DNA of 64,000 nucleotides from Oceanococcus sp. (GTDB lineage Bacteria > Pseudomonadota > Gammaproteobacteria > Nevskiales > Oceanococcaceae). The notes beneath the pieces are model-generated. The model was not told the origin of the DNA, did not search any database, and worked only from the letters and a program-made list of their open reading frames with translations. The position numbers were made by a program, and so were the translations under genes. The DNA is taken from NCBI GenBank assembly GCA_030147945.1, contig JASBUL010000096.1, positions 1 through 64,000 on the forward strand. The letters run 5' to 3'. Position 1 is the first letter of the stretch; each line of letters opens with the position of its first letter. Of the stretch, positions 7,181 through 16,528 are shown piece after piece.

Positions 7181-9766
7181 ATGACGACCACGGCACGCGC
7201 GCTGGCCTATCCTCGCGGATGGCATCCGGCGGCGCTCCTCATGACCCTGCTTGTGCTGAGTATGCTGCTGGTGCACAACGCCCATGCGGCCAGCAGCACA
7301 CCCGGCCTGCGCGCCATACTCGGCTCCAATATCCCGGTCGACGAACCCATTCGCGCTGTGGCCATGCTCGACACCGTGCCCAGCGACAGCGATGTCAATG
7401 CACTGGCCGCACTGGGCCTGGTGGCCCAGCCGCTCAAGCATCTGCCCATGGTGCTGACCAAAGGCACCGTGACCCAGCTGACCCAGGCGGTGCGTGGCGG
7501 TCTCGCGCGCGACGTCTACATCGACAAGGCGCTGGAATGGCATTCGGCCGAATCCACCGCAGCCATGAGTGCCGACATCACCCGTGAACTGGGCTATGAC
7601 GGCAGCGGTATCGGCATTGCCATCGTCGATTCGGGCATCGATGCCTCGCATCCGGACCTGGAAAACCGGGTGGTCCACAATGTGCGCGTGTACTCGCCTG
7701 AATATCTGGACATTCTGGGTGTGAGCGAACCGCTGGGCATCAGCTGGCCGGGCAGCCCGGCCCTGGTTCTGCCCTTCGACAACCTGCCCTACAACAACAC
7801 CGACACCATCGGTCACGGCACCCATGTAGCCGGCATTGCCGCCGGCGAAGGCGTCGATGACGGCAGCCTCATCGGGGTCGCCCCCGGCGCCCACATGGTC
7901 GGCTATTCGACCGGCGAAGTGCTGTTCATCTTCACCGCCTTGGCCTCCTTCGATGACATCCTGGCCAAGCAGGAGGAATACAACATCCGGGTGGTCAACA
8001 ACTCCTGGGGTAGCCGCTTCCACGTGTTCGACCCCAACTCGCCGATCAATGTAGCCAGCAAAGCGCTGGTCGATGCGGGCATGACGGTGGTCTTTTCAGC
8101 CGGCAACGACGGCCTGGAGATGACCACCAACGTTCATTCCATGGCCCCCTGGGTCATCATGTCCGGCTCGGCCACGCTGTCGGCAGAAAAATCCGGCTTC
8201 TCCTCATCCGGCCTGATGTTCGACAACAGTACGGTCAAGGAACTGGACGAAAACGGCCACGTGCACTACGCAGGTGATGGACTGGGCCTGTCGCACCCGG
8301 ACGTGTCCGCGCCGGGCAGCAACATCACCTCAACCTGCACGCCGACCGGCGTGGTGGTGTGCCCCGGCACCCTGCCCAACGGCTCGGCCGTGGCCTCGGG
8401 CACCTCGATGTCCGCACCGCATATGGCTGGCCTGGCCGCCGTGCTGTTGCAAGCCAATCCGGAACTGACCCCGGACATGGTCGGCAAGGTCATGCAGGTC
8501 ACCGCCGATGCGATGCGCGATGATGCCGCCTTCTGGCAATCAGGCTACGGTTTCGTCAACGCCAAGCGGGCTGTGGATCTGGTCCTGCGCGAAGACTTCT
8601 CGGCCGAGCTGCTGGACAGCCTGCAGGCCGACATTGAAGCCCGCGCCCTGGCCGCTCGACCGTATTCGGTGGTGGCTTCCGATCAGTGGGAATTCATCTC
8701 CAGCGGCGCCACCGCGCTGGGTCTGGAGAGCTACGACTTCCCGATTGAAGTCAGCGCCGACACTGACGCCATCCGCGCCGGCGTCGCCTTCCCTTCGGAT
8801 CTTGGCCTGCTTGGACTCAACCTGCTGTACGAATGGTCGCTGACCTTGATCGACCCGGACGGCAACGAGGTGGCCAGTTCAGAACTGACCGAAATCGGTA
8901 TCGGGCTGATGCAGGTCGATTTTGACGAACTCGGCATCGAGCGCAAACCCGGCACCTGGACCCTCAACGCCGCGGGCGTTCTACATGTTTCGCAGCCGGG
9001 TCTGCTGTGGGGCCATTCAGTCACCGTCGTCGCCAACCAGCTCAAAGCCCAGAACGCCAACATCGATGAGCCCAGCGGCCCCGAGTATGTGGCCGACGGC
9101 GAATTGCACTTCAGCCTGAGCGGCGGTGAAGGCGGCATGTCCTCACCGGAAGGCTGCGCCTACGACCTGCAAGGCGCCTCCGGCCAGCTCAGCCTCGGCG
9201 ATGCCGATGCGCAGTGCCACGCCGGCACCGTCGGCTACCTGGTCAATTACGGACTGGGTGTGCCGGCCACCTTCACCTCCGCCCCGCTGGAACAGGACAC
9301 GCTCATCGGCGGGGATGCGTTGCTGACCCTGTATCTGGCCACTGAGCTCTATCCGATCTACAGTCTGGCCTTCAGTTCCAGCATTAACTATCAACTGGAT
9401 GCCGTTGATACTGAAGGCAATCTAATAATGGCCATCGGGGCCGGAGAAGATTTGAGCATCGTCGGCGCCACCCCGGAGCAGGGTCTCTATCCATTCACGC
9501 TGCCGCCCACCAGCGTGCCAGCCGGCGCCCAGCTGCGCCTGCAGCTCAACTTCACCGGCGTATACACCTCGGCCATGCGCCTGGTGTGGGGCGGTGACTA
9601 CGGCGATGCCGGCCTGCAGCTGACCACCGGCAAACTGGTAGATGCAGTGGACAGCCGTGACGAGACGCCGTCACGCGGTCTGGATCCCAGCCGTGGCGGC
9701 AGCACCGGCTGGCCCGTCCTGCTGATGCTGCTCGGTCTGCTGGGCTTGCGCCGCCGCGCACGCTAA
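7181..9766 (+). CDS. Subtilisin-family (S8) serine protease with GlyGly-CTERM tail
   Basis: An 861-residue secreted protease. The signal sequence (hydrophobic LLMTLLVLSMLLV, ending near NAHAA) is followed by a propeptide. The catalytic triad is Asp150 (AIVDSGID), His212 (GHGTHVAG) and Ser409 (GTSMSAPHMAG). About 450 residues of C-terminal beta-rich region follow. The tail has SRGGSTGWP, a hydrophobic helix and RRRAR, a GlyGly-CTERM signal normally cut by rhombosortase, so surface attachment or type II secretion is likely. The ATG at 7181 follows AAAGAGAG; an earlier in-frame start at 7082 lies in the terminator and was rejected. A terminator follows the gene. Confidence 0.93.
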   Translation: MTTTARALAYPRGWHPAALLMTLLVLSMLLVHNAHAASSTPGLRAILGSNIPVDEPIRAVAMLDTVPSDSDVNALAALGLVAQPLKHLPMVLTKGTVTQLTQAVRGGLARDVYIDKALEWHSAESTAAMSADITRELGYDGSGIGIAIVDSGIDASHPDLENRVVHNVRVYSPEYLDILGVSEPLGISWPGSPALVLPFDNLPYNNTDTIGHGTHVAGIAAGEGVDDGSLIGVAPGAHMVGYSTGEVLFIFTALASFDDILAKQEEYNIRVVNNSWGSRFHVFDPNSPINVASKALVDAGMTVVFSAGNDGLEMTTNVHSMAPWVIMSGSATLSAEKSGFSSSGLMFDNSTVKELDENGHVHYAGDGLGLSHPDVSAPGSNITSTCTPTGVVVCPGTLPNGSAVASGTSMSAPHMAGLAAVLLQANPELTPDMVGKVMQVTADAMRDDAAFWQSGYGFVNAKRAVDLVLREDFSAELLDSLQADIEARALAARPYSVVASDQWEFISSGATALGLESYDFPIEVSADTDAIRAGVAFPSDLGLLGLNLLYEWSLTLIDPDGNEVASSELTEIGIGLMQVDFDELGIERKPGTWTLNAAGVLHVSQPGLLWGHSVTVVANQLKAQNANIDEPSGPEYVADGELHFSLSGGEGGMSSPEGCAYDLQGASGQLSLGDADAQCHAGTVGYLVNYGLGVPATFTSAPLEQDTLIGGDALLTLYLATELYPIYSLAFSSSINYQLDAVDTEGNLIMAIGAGEDLSIVGATPEQGLYPFTLPPTSVPAGAQLRLQLNFTGVYTSAMRLVWGGDYGDAGLQLTTGKLVDAVDSRDETPSRGLDPSRGGSTGWPVLLMLLGLLGLRRRAR

Positions 9767-9787
9767 ACCGCAGATCTGACCCACACA

Positions 9788-9821
9788 GGGCCGGAGGCGT
9801 TTCACGCCCCGGCCCTTTTTT
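9788..9821 (+). terminator. Intrinsic terminator after the S8 protease
   Basis: GGGCCGG (9788-9794) pairs with CCGGCCC (9809-9815), extended by GGCGT/ACGCC around a TTC loop with one bulged A, then a T run. Confidence 0.9.
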
Positions 9822-9848
9822 GTACATTCGAACAGGGAAAAGGCGGGC

Positions 9849-10181
9849 TTAGCGCACGCCAAGCAGCATCTGGCGCACATCACCACGGGCCACCAGACTG
9901 GCATGCAGCAGATAAGGGAAGCTGAACATACCGCCCATCACAATGCTCAAAAATCCGAACACGTAGCCACGCGGCGTGCCGCCTTCGCGCCACACCACCC
10001 AAGCTGCCACCAACAGCAGATGGATGATGAAATCAACATCGAACTGGCTTCTCCAATTCAGACTGGCGATATCGCCCAGCGCCACGGCAGGCCAGTTGTA
10101 GCCTTGCGTAGTCACGGCCAGGATGGTCAGGGCGTAGATGGCCAGGGTGGCGAGCGCAAGGGAACTGCGAAAGATCGTCAT
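9849..10181 (-). CDS. Small conserved membrane protein, unknown function
   Basis: A 110-residue protein with about three hydrophobic helices: residues 4-24, the FIIHLLLVAAWVVW segment near 50-64, and YVFGFLSIVMGGMFSFPYLL near 72-92. The pattern WRSQFDVDF followed by a helix and then WREGG looks like a conserved family trait, but I cannot name a characterised family. It lies 129 bases beyond the end of the long leftward operon and converges on the S8 protease, so it may have its own promoter. No function is proposed. Confidence 0.7.
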   Translation of the reverse strand: MTIFRSSLALATLAIYALTILAVTTQGYNWPAVALGDIASLNWRSQFDVDFIIHLLLVAAWVVWREGGTPRGYVFGFLSIVMGGMFSFPYLLHASLVARGDVRQMLLGVR

Positions 10182-10310
10182 GAAGCGGAGTCCAGTGAAC
10201 TAAAACGACGATTTGAACGCAGCGATCAACGCACGTCGATAACCTCATAGGTCATCAAATCAGCACATCCTTGATCGCTGCGCCGACGAGAGCGGGCGCA
10301 CCGACCACCA

Positions 10311-10775
10311 TCACGGCGCCAGCGGTCCGAGCCTGGCCTGACTGCAGGCCACCAGATCATCCGGTGTGAGCGCCAGTTCAAGACCACGACGACCGGCGCT
10401 GACGAAGACCTGCGCGTGATCATGCAAAGACTCATCGGCAAAGACCGGCAGACGCCGCCGATGGCCCAGTGGACTGATCCCGCCCAATACATAGCCGGTT
10501 GCGGCCTGTGCTTCGTCGGCTTGCGCCATCGCGGCCTTTTTGCGCCCGGCCAGCGCCGCCAGCGCCTTAAGGTTGAGGTCGCGGCCAATCGGCACCACGG
10601 CAATCACCAGATCAGCATCGTCCAGGCGCGCCACCAGGGTTTTGAACACCGCATCCATGGTCACACCGAGCTGCTCTGCCAGGCGCGCCTGGCGCGCCGC
10701 GCCCTGGTAGTCGTCCACTTCAATGGTGCGATAGGCCTTGCCTGCCCGCTCCAGCGTCTTGGTCGCCGGGGTCAT
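10311..10775 (-). CDS. ybaK: YbaK/EbsC family aminoacyl-tRNA deacylase
   Basis: A 154-residue protein of the YbaK family, which hydrolyses mischarged tRNAs (E. coli YbaK acts on Cys-tRNA-Pro). The conserved lysine is Lys45 in DAVFKTLVA, and GYVLGGISPLGHRR and the VSAGRRGLEL block are family hallmarks. An in-frame extension of 14 residues overlaps the upstream map gene and was rejected in favour of the ATG at 10775. It is the last gene of the leftward operon, 22 bases after map. In the 135 bases between this gene and the next leftward one I see no terminator. Confidence 0.92.
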   Translation of the reverse strand: MTPATKTLERAGKAYRTIEVDDYQGAARQARLAEQLGVTMDAVFKTLVARLDDADLVIAVVPIGRDLNLKALAALAGRKKAAMAQADEAQAATGYVLGGISPLGHRRRLPVFADESLHDHAQVFVSAGRRGLELALTPDDLVACSQARLGPLAP

Positions 10776-10797
10776 TGCGCACAAGCCAATGTGGGCA

Positions 10798-11544
10798 TCA
10801 ATGCCGGGTCGCCACAATCGGCGCGCCCTTGGTCACGATCACGGTGTGCTCGAACTGTGCCGACAAATTGCCGGGTCGCCCGACCAGGGTCCAGCCATCA
10901 TCCGCCTCGTCCACCCAGGTGCTGTGGGTCGACAGAAACGGCTCAATCGCCAATACCTGCCCTTCGCGCAATATCCGTGTGTCGTTGGGGTCGTGATAGC
11001 CGAGTATGCTCTCCGGCTCTTCGTGCAGGGACCGCCCCACCCCATGGCCGGCGAGATTGCGAATGATGCGAAAACCATGACGCCGCGCAACCTTCTGTGC
11101 CGCCCGGCCGATCTGATTGATCGGTGCACCATCGCGAACCTGCTGCAGGGCCGCACTCAGGGCCATCTGGGTGGCATGACACAAACGCCGCTTGAGCGCT
11201 GAACCTGGCGGCACCACCGTGGTGCCACCGGTGTCTGCGTAATAGCCATCGAGCACCGCCGAGACATCCACATTGACCACGTCATTGGGTTCAATCCGAC
11301 GCGCGCCCGGTATGCCGTGGGCAGCCTGCTCATTGATGCTGATGCAAGTCGCGCCAGGGAAGTCATACATCGCCTGCGGCGCCGAACGCGCACCGTGCTG
11401 CTCAAGCAGGCGCCGCCCAAAGTCATCCAGCTCCGCGGTGGTCATGCCCGGCTCGATGTGTTCGAGCATGCTGTGCAGCACGCTGGCCACCACCCGACCG
11501 GTGCGCAGGATACCGTCCAGGTCCTGCTGATTCTGAATCGTCAT
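10798..11544 (-). CDS. map: Methionine aminopeptidase, type I
   Basis: A 248-residue metallopeptidase that removes the initiator methionine from nascent proteins. All five metal ligands of type I enzymes are visible: Asp93, Asp104, His167 (AGHGVG), Glu201 (IEPF) and Glu232 (FEHT). There is no N-terminal zinc-finger or SH3-binding extension. The usual housekeeping map of Gammaproteobacteria sits beside rpsB; this copy lies in an efflux/hydrolase operon, so it may be a second paralogue. It starts four bases after the GFA gene ends. Confidence 0.93.
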   Translation of the reverse strand: MTIQNQQDLDGILRTGRVVASVLHSMLEHIEPGMTTAELDDFGRRLLEQHGARSAPQAMYDFPGATCISINEQAAHGIPGARRIEPNDVVNVDVSAVLDGYYADTGGTTVVPPGSALKRRLCHATQMALSAALQQVRDGAPINQIGRAAQKVARRHGFRIIRNLAGHGVGRSLHEEPESILGYHDPNDTRILREGQVLAIEPFLSTHSTWVDEADDGWTLVGRPGNLSAQFEHTVIVTKGAPIVATRH

Positions 11545-11548
11545 CGCC

Positions 11549-12016
11549 TCAACCCATCATGCGTGGCAGCAGGTGCCGGCCAAAGCCGAGCTGACTGCGC
11601 CAGTACCCACTGTACTTGGGCAGCCCATCATCAATGTCGGCCACCCGGCTGTGATAGAACATATGCAGGCTGGGCGCCGGCAAGTCCAACTCATCCGGCA
11701 AGTTGGCCACCGGAACAATCACCAGCGTTGGCATCAACGGCATGCTGAGGTACTCGATGGCCGGATTGTCACAGGCCGCACAGCGCCCGCGCTGGACGGC
11801 CGGCGGCGCGCGCCAGGCGTTGAACTTGACCTGCCCTTCAGCCGGCATGTCGACGTCACGCCCGCGATACAGGGCGATGTCGGCAAACGGGGCACGATTG
11901 AATTCCTGACAGATCGTGCAGTGGCACACGGCGCGCAGCAACGGGGCGCCATGCACACGAAAGCGGGTTTGGCCGCAGCCGCACTGGGCGGCGCCGGGCT
12001 GAATATCCTGAGTCAT
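11549..12016 (-). CDS. GFA (CENP-V/glutathione-dependent formaldehyde-activating type) protein
   Basis: A 155-residue zinc-binding protein with the GFA cysteine pattern CGCGQ near the N-terminus, CHCTICQ and CAAC. Members bind zinc; despite the family name, most have no proven activity on S-hydroxymethylglutathione. The ATG at 12016 has GGAG at proper spacing; a longer frame starting at 12073 would overlap the upstream gene and was rejected. It lies between the DM13 gene (22-base gap) and map (4-base gap). Its substrate is unknown. Confidence 0.85.
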   Translation of the reverse strand: MTQDIQPGAAQCGCGQTRFRVHGAPLLRAVCHCTICQEFNRAPFADIALYRGRDVDMPAEGQVKFNAWRAPPAVQRGRCAACDNPAIEYLSMPLMPTLVIVPVANLPDELDLPAPSLHMFYHSRVADIDDGLPKYSGYWRSQLGFGRHLLPRMMG

Positions 12017-12038
12017 ATCGGGTCTCCAGTGCCCGGGC

Positions 12039-12506
12039 TTATTGATAACGCGCAGCGCTGATGAACTGACCAAACGCTTCGCACCAGATCACCACGGTGG
12101 TGTATTGGCTGATATCCACATCCGGCGGCACGCTGAGCAGAAAACCGTCAAATGTGGTGACATCGCCGATGCGTAGCGTACGGGATTTGATGGCTTCGAA
12201 TTGCGCCTCGGTCTCGACAAAGTCCGGGCTCAGATACAGCTTGTAATCCGGCCCCGGAGCCAACCGCCCTTGCAGCGCAATGCTGCGCGCGGCCAGGGTG
12301 ACTTTGCCTTCGCCCCAATGCAGCGCATCGCTGCCGGCCAGTTCACGCCGCAATACGCCGGCATAAACTGCCTCGCGGCTGTGCTCGGCCATGGCTGCGG
12401 CCGTTGGCGGCTCCGCCTGAGTCAGCAGCGGCAGGGCGTAGATGCCGGCTGCAAAGCCCAGGGCCAGCATCAGGCCGTGGCTGATCAACAGCAGTAGTGT
12501 TTTCAT
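12039..12506 (-). CDS. DM13-domain exported protein
   Basis: A 155-residue protein with an N-terminal hydrophobic segment (residues 4-28, LLLLISHGLMLALGFAAGIY) that is a signal or anchor. The rest is a DM13 domain: LAGSDALHWGEGKVTL, a YKLYLSPDF strand and the closing VVIWCEAFGQFISAARY, whose cysteine is the conserved residue proposed to act in redox chemistry. The likely location is the periplasmic side of the inner membrane. Its start overlaps the phosphatase stop by four bases, so translation is probably coupled. Confidence 0.85.
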   Translation of the reverse strand: MKTLLLLISHGLMLALGFAAGIYALPLLTQAEPPTAAAMAEHSREAVYAGVLRRELAGSDALHWGEGKVTLAARSIALQGRLAPGPDYKLYLSPDFVETEAQFEAIKSRTLRIGDVTTFDGFLLSVPPDVDISQYTTVVIWCEAFGQFISAARYQ

Positions 12507-12970
12507 GCGATCAGCACCTGCTCGTTCAGAGCCTCAAACCAGACCTGCCAGCCGGGATAGGCTTGCGGCGCCCACACATCATGAATAAATGCCTTGGCCT
12601 GCTCGGCACCCCACAGTCCGCGCTGCTTTGCGTAGCAGGCATAAAACGCCGTGACGCGGTAATTGGCTGCACAATGCACATGAAGCCTGACCTCGCCCAG
12701 CTCATCCATAAGCGTGCAGAAGCGCTCATAATCGGCAACGCTGGGTTGCGCAAAATCGACCGCAAGGTGGTGGTAGGTCAGACCTTGCTGCAGAACCAGC
12801 TGCGCCTCGCCGGCGACGGCCTGTTCGCTGCTATCCGGCAGCAGATTGATCACCGCCCGGTAGTCCTGCTCGGCCAGACTGGCCAGACGCTCGGCGCCGA
12901 CCACACCCGAGGTGGTCAGCTGCGGCGAAACCCGCCGGAAGTTGAAACTGTCTTCAATCCTTGCGCTCAT
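12503..12970 (-). CDS. Cysteine-phosphatase-like protein with CX4R loop
   Basis: A 155-residue cytoplasmic protein of the dual-specificity/tyrosine phosphatase-like group (DUF442-type). The candidate P-loop is V-HCAANYR at residues 99-105: Cys100 and Arg105 are separated by four residues instead of the canonical five (CX5R). INLLPD near 41-46 corresponds to the INLR strand of the family. I recall similar HCAAN-R loops in uncharacterised bacterial homologues, so this is probably a subfamily feature rather than a sequencing error. It overlaps both neighbours by four bases, indicating translational coupling with the macrodomain gene. Confidence 0.75.
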   Translation of the reverse strand: MSARIEDSFNFRRVSPQLTTSGVVGAERLASLAEQDYRAVINLLPDSSEQAVAGEAQLVLQQGLTYHHLAVDFAQPSVADYERFCTLMDELGEVRLHVHCAANYRVTAFYACYAKQRGLWGAEQAKAFIHDVWAPQAYPGWQVWFEALNEQVLIA

Positions 12971-13479
12971 GCACGATGCTCCGCCAACAGGTGGTTATAA
13001 AGACTGGCATCCTCGGCCGAAAAACAACAGAACTGAACCTGCAGCGCACTGCCTGTGCCGGCCAGTTCCCTGTGCACCGTATGCACCGCCACCCGCGCCG
13101 CCTGGGCCTTGGGATAAGCGAACACGCCGGTGCTGATCGAGGGAAAAGCCAGACTGTCGAGCGCGTACTCGAACGCCAGCGCCAGACAATTGCGGTAGCA
13201 CGCCGCCAGCAACTCGGGTTCGCCCTCATCACCGCCGCGCCACACCGGCCCTACGGTGTGAATGACATAGCGTGCAGGCAGGTCATAGGCTGCGGTCAGC
13301 TTGGCCTGGCCGACCGCACAACCGCCCAGTGCGCGGCACGCGTCAAGCAAGGCCGGTCCGGCCGCCCTGTGGATGGCGCCATCCACCCCGCCACCACCGA
13401 GCAAGCTGGTGTTGGCGGCATTGACGATGGCGTCCACCGCCAGCGTGGTGATGTCGGCCTGAACCACGCGCATGTTCAT
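12967..13479 (-). CDS. Macrodomain protein, O-acetyl-ADP-ribose deacetylase type (YmdB-like)
   Basis: A 170-residue single macrodomain. The motifs [24 protein letters not shown] and the later HTVGP and [10 protein letters not shown] loops match bacterial deacetylases that hydrolyse O-acetyl-ADP-ribose and remove ADP-ribose from proteins. ATGs at 13479 and 13473 are both possible; an upstream start at 13515 would overlap the dienelactone hydrolase stop. The gene overlaps the phosphatase-like gene by four bases, linking ADP-ribose metabolism with a phosphoester-type enzyme in one operon. Confidence 0.93.
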   Translation of the reverse strand: MNMRVVQADITTLAVDAIVNAANTSLLGGGGVDGAIHRAAGPALLDACRALGGCAVGQAKLTAAYDLPARYVIHTVGPVWRGGDEGEPELLAACYRNCLALAFEYALDSLAFPSISTGVFAYPKAQAARVAVHTVHRELAGTGSALQVQFCCFSAEDASLYNHLLAEHRA

Positions 13480-13486
13480 CCCGGTC

Positions 13487-14185
13487 TCAGACCGGCTGTG
13501 GTTCAAGGTGCTCATCGAAGAAGCGCAAGGTGCGCTGCCAGGCCAGCTTGGAGCCCTGGGTCAGGCGGCTGCCGGAACGAAAGCCATGCGGGATGTTGTA
13601 CACATGCGCCTCAACCCGGTCACCGAGCTTGTTGATCAGGCGATCCCGGCGCGCCGCAGGACAGAACGGATCAACCCGGCTCCAGTGCCCCTGCAAGCGC
13701 TGAATCTTGTCCAGACCAGCCTCCTCATCACGTGGCACACCGGCGCCTTCCATACCCAGCGAATGGTGATACACCACCGGCGCCAGCATGTCTGCACGCA
13801 TCGCCGACTGGATCACGAAGCCTCCAGTCAGGCACATGCCAATCATGCCGAGCTTGCCGTTGCAGTGCGGGTCGGCTTTCAGCCGATCAAGCAATTCAGC
13901 CACTTCGCGGTTCGGCCCGCTACTTGCCGTATTGCGTCGCCCGGCGCTGCGTACCATGGCGCGCACGCAATAACGCGCCGCCCCATCGCTGTACAGATCC
14001 GGCAGATAGACCACGTAGCCGCGCGCAGCCAGTTCCTCGGCGTCCTTGCGGTAGACATCAAGCAAACCGAAGATTTCATGCAGGTACAAAATGCCCGGCG
14101 CGGCCGCAGCGTTGTCGGGACGGTGCACTTCCAGCCGAATCTTGCGCTGCGACAGGGCCAGCTCGACGACCTCTTTTATGCTCAT
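13487..14185 (-). CDS. Dienelactone hydrolase family protein
   Basis: A 232-residue alpha/beta hydrolase. The nucleophile is Cys118 in GMCLTGG, with Glu37 in LHEIFG, Asp172 and His200 in IPHGF, the Glu-Cys-Asp-His arrangement of dienelactone hydrolases. No aromatic-degradation genes are nearby, so the natural substrate is probably another ester or lactone. Its start lies one base after the stop of the upstream permease, showing it belongs to the same transcript as the efflux genes. The ATGAGCATAAAAG start is the only one compatible with that spacing. Confidence 0.9.
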   Translation of the reverse strand: MSIKEVVELALSQRKIRLEVHRPDNAAAAPGILYLHEIFGLLDVYRKDAEELAARGYVVYLPDLYSDGAARYCVRAMVRSAGRRNTASSGPNREVAELLDRLKADPHCNGKLGMIGMCLTGGFVIQSAMRADMLAPVVYHHSLGMEGAGVPRDEEAGLDKIQRLQGHWSRVDPFCPAARRDRLINKLGDRVEAHVYNIPHGFRSGSRLTQGSKLAWQRTLRFFDEHLEPQPV

Positions 14186-14186
14186 C

Positions 14187-15368
14187 TCAGGACGCTCTCA
14201 ACGCATCGGCAACGGGCATGCGTGCCGCCCGTACCGCAGGAAACAGGCCACCAACCAGGCCGATCAGGCAGGCCACAATCATGCCCTGCACCAGCAGGGC
14301 GCCGCTCACGCGGAAGGCAAAGGCAACCTGGCTGAAGGTCTGGAAATTCAGCGTTGACACGCTGTAGCCGTTGAAGAACAGATACGCCAGCGCACCGCCG
14401 ATCAGCGCGCCCAGCAGGGCCAGCACAAGCGCCTCCAGCAGCACTGAAATCACCACCGGGACACTGCCAAAGCCGAGCGCGCGCAGCGTCGCGATCTCGA
14501 CCGTGCGCGTGGCCACCGCCGCATACATGGTGTTGAGCGCACCGAACAAAGCGCCTATGCCCATGATCACGGCCACGGTGTAGCCCAGACCGGTGATCAT
14601 CTGGCCCATCGCTTCGGAGCGCGAGGCGTAATAGTCCGGCTCGCGCTGCACCTGCAGCTTGAGTCGCGGATCACTGGTGATGGCGTCCTTGAAGGTGGTG
14701 AAGCTGGCGGCATCTTCCAGCTGCACGGTGACGCTGTTCCAAGCGCTGCGCCGCGAGGCCGTGACCAAGGCTTCACGATCCACCCAGATCTCGGATTCAT
14801 GAACATCACCGCCGGTCTCGAACACCCCGACGATCGGCCAGGCGCCCTCACGCACCTCGACCAGATCGCCGATCTGCAGCCCGCTGAACTGGCGCTGTGC
14901 GCCAATGCCCACCACCACTTCACGCACGCCCGGCTGGAACATGCGCCCTTCCACCAGACGGGCCTCATGACGCAGGTTCAGCACCTGCGGCGTGGTTCCG
15001 CGCACCACCACGTTGTTGGGCTCGACCGCATCGTGCTTGGCCACATTGGTGAGCATGAACAGCTCGCCAATGGCCAGCGGTTCGCCGGCACTGTTGCTGG
15101 CCACACCCGGTGCCTCTGCGAGGATTGCGGCATGTTCACGGATCACCACGCTGCTCAGCTCATCGAGTGAACCGCTGCGCATGACTATGGCCCGATCATC
15201 TTCCCCGGTAGAGGCCAGCGTGGCCTGAAAGCCGGCGCCCATGGCCAGCAAAGCGACCATGACGCCGACCACGCCGGCGATCCCGATCACAATCACCGCC
15301 GAGGTACCCAGGCGCGACGGGATGCTGCGCAGGTTCATGGCGGTTACGGCATAGATTTGCTGAATCAT
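14187..15368 (-). CDS. ABC transporter permease, FtsX/MacB type (second)
   Basis: A 393-residue inner-membrane protein with the MacB/FtsX layout: one N-terminal helix (about 20-45), a periplasmic domain of some 200 residues, then three C-terminal helices near 265-290, 315-345 and 355-375. The C-terminal block LRALGFG is typical of this class. It overlaps the preceding permease by four bases. With the ATPase and adaptor it probably forms a tripartite exporter for lipoproteins, peptides or small toxic molecules; no outer-membrane channel gene is present in the window. Confidence 0.9.
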   Translation of the reverse strand: MIQQIYAVTAMNLRSIPSRLGTSAVIVIGIAGVVGVMVALLAMGAGFQATLASTGEDDRAIVMRSGSLDELSSVVIREHAAILAEAPGVASNSAGEPLAIGELFMLTNVAKHDAVEPNNVVVRGTTPQVLNLRHEARLVEGRMFQPGVREVVVGIGAQRQFSGLQIGDLVEVREGAWPIVGVFETGGDVHESEIWVDREALVTASRRSAWNSVTVQLEDAASFTTFKDAITSDPRLKLQVQREPDYYASRSEAMGQMITGLGYTVAVIMGIGALFGALNTMYAAVATRTVEIATLRALGFGSVPVVISVLLEALVLALLGALIGGALAYLFFNGYSVSTLNFQTFSQVAFAFRVSGALLVQGMIVACLIGLVGGLFPAVRAARMPVADALRAS

Positions 15369-16528
15369 GCGTGCTCCGAAAGTGCGTCAACAATGCTCAG
15401 GCGCTGGGCCCGCAAAGCCGGTGGCAAGCCCACGATCAGGGCCAGCAGCAAAGCCAGCAACAACGCCGTGATCCAGGCCTCAAGATCCAGCGCCAGCCCT
15501 GAAAAACCGGGCATGTTCTCAGCCAGCCCTGGCAACAAAAATGCCGCCAGACCCAGCCCGATCAGCGCGGCCATCAGGGTCAGCAACAACGCCTCGGCCA
15601 GCACGATCATGAGCAGGCTGCCACCGGAAAAGCCGATGGTCTTGAGCACCGCCAACTCACCGATACGCTCGCGCACCGATTGCATCATGGTGTTGCCGGT
15701 GAGAAACAGCAGGGTGAAGAACACCGCGCCGAGGATCGACTGAATAATCAGGCCGATATCACCCATCTGCTTGAGAAAGCTCTGGTTGAAGGCTTTTTCC
15801 GTATCGCTGCGGGTCTCGTTGGGCGAGTTGGCGAACTGCGCATCGATGGCCTGAGCGATCTGCCCGGCCTGCTCCGGATCGCGGATCTGACTGATAAACC
15901 AGCCCACCGTGCCCTGGCCGAACTGACGCGCCTCATCGAAATACTCATGCTGCATCAGCATGTATTCGTGCTGTGAGCGCGCCGCCGGATCACGCGTGTC
16001 GAATATGCCAACCAGATCAAACTCCCAGCTGTTACTGCCGTCGGCCAGCGGCCAGATCCCGGCGGTGATGGGTATGCGATCGCCCAGTGACCAACCGTAA
16101 CGATCGGCCAGGGTTTTCGACACCACCGCACCGGTGCGGGTGGTCACGAAGGCCCGCAGCTGATCCTCGTCAATTGTCAGCTCGGAATACACGTCGAAAT
16201 AACTTTGCGGATCGACCGGAAACTGCGGGAAGAAATTGAATTCCTCCTGGTAGTAACCACCAAACCATGACGCAAAGGTCACCTGCTCCACCCCGTCCAT
16301 GTTTTTGACCTGCTGCCAGTAGCCATACGGCAGCACCTGGGTGATGGAGTACTTGCCGGTGGTGACCAAACGATCGGCGCCGGACAGCTCCACGCCGGTG
16401 TTGAAGGCGGCGTTGACGGCAGTCAGCAAGCCATAGAGCAGAAAGGCCACCACCACCGACAGCATGGTCAGTATGGTGCGTGGCTTGCGCCGCCACAGCG
16501 CCGCCCATACCAGGGGCAGATACTTCAC
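15365..16528 (-). CDS. ABC transporter permease, FtsX/MacB type (first)
   Basis: A 387-residue paralogue of the next gene, with an N-terminal helix, a large periplasmic region (residues about 45-255) and three C-terminal helices. The block VLKTIGFSGGSLLMIVLAE matches FtsX-type permeases. Both permeases lack a fused ATPase, so this is a split version of MacB. It overlaps the ATPase gene and the second permease by four bases each, consistent with stoichiometric synthesis of the complex. Confidence 0.9.
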   Translation of the reverse strand: MKYLPLVWAALWRRKPRTILTMLSVVVAFLLYGLLTAVNAAFNTGVELSGADRLVTTGKYSITQVLPYGYWQQVKNMDGVEQVTFASWFGGYYQEEFNFFPQFPVDPQSYFDVYSELTIDEDQLRAFVTTRTGAVVSKTLADRYGWSLGDRIPITAGIWPLADGSNSWEFDLVGIFDTRDPAARSQHEYMLMQHEYFDEARQFGQGTVGWFISQIRDPEQAGQIAQAIDAQFANSPNETRSDTEKAFNQSFLKQMGDIGLIIQSILGAVFFTLLFLTGNTMMQSVRERIGELAVLKTIGFSGGSLLMIVLAEALLLTLMAALIGLGLAAFLLPGLAENMPGFSGLALDLEAWITALLLALLLALIVGLPPALRAQRLSIVDALSEHA

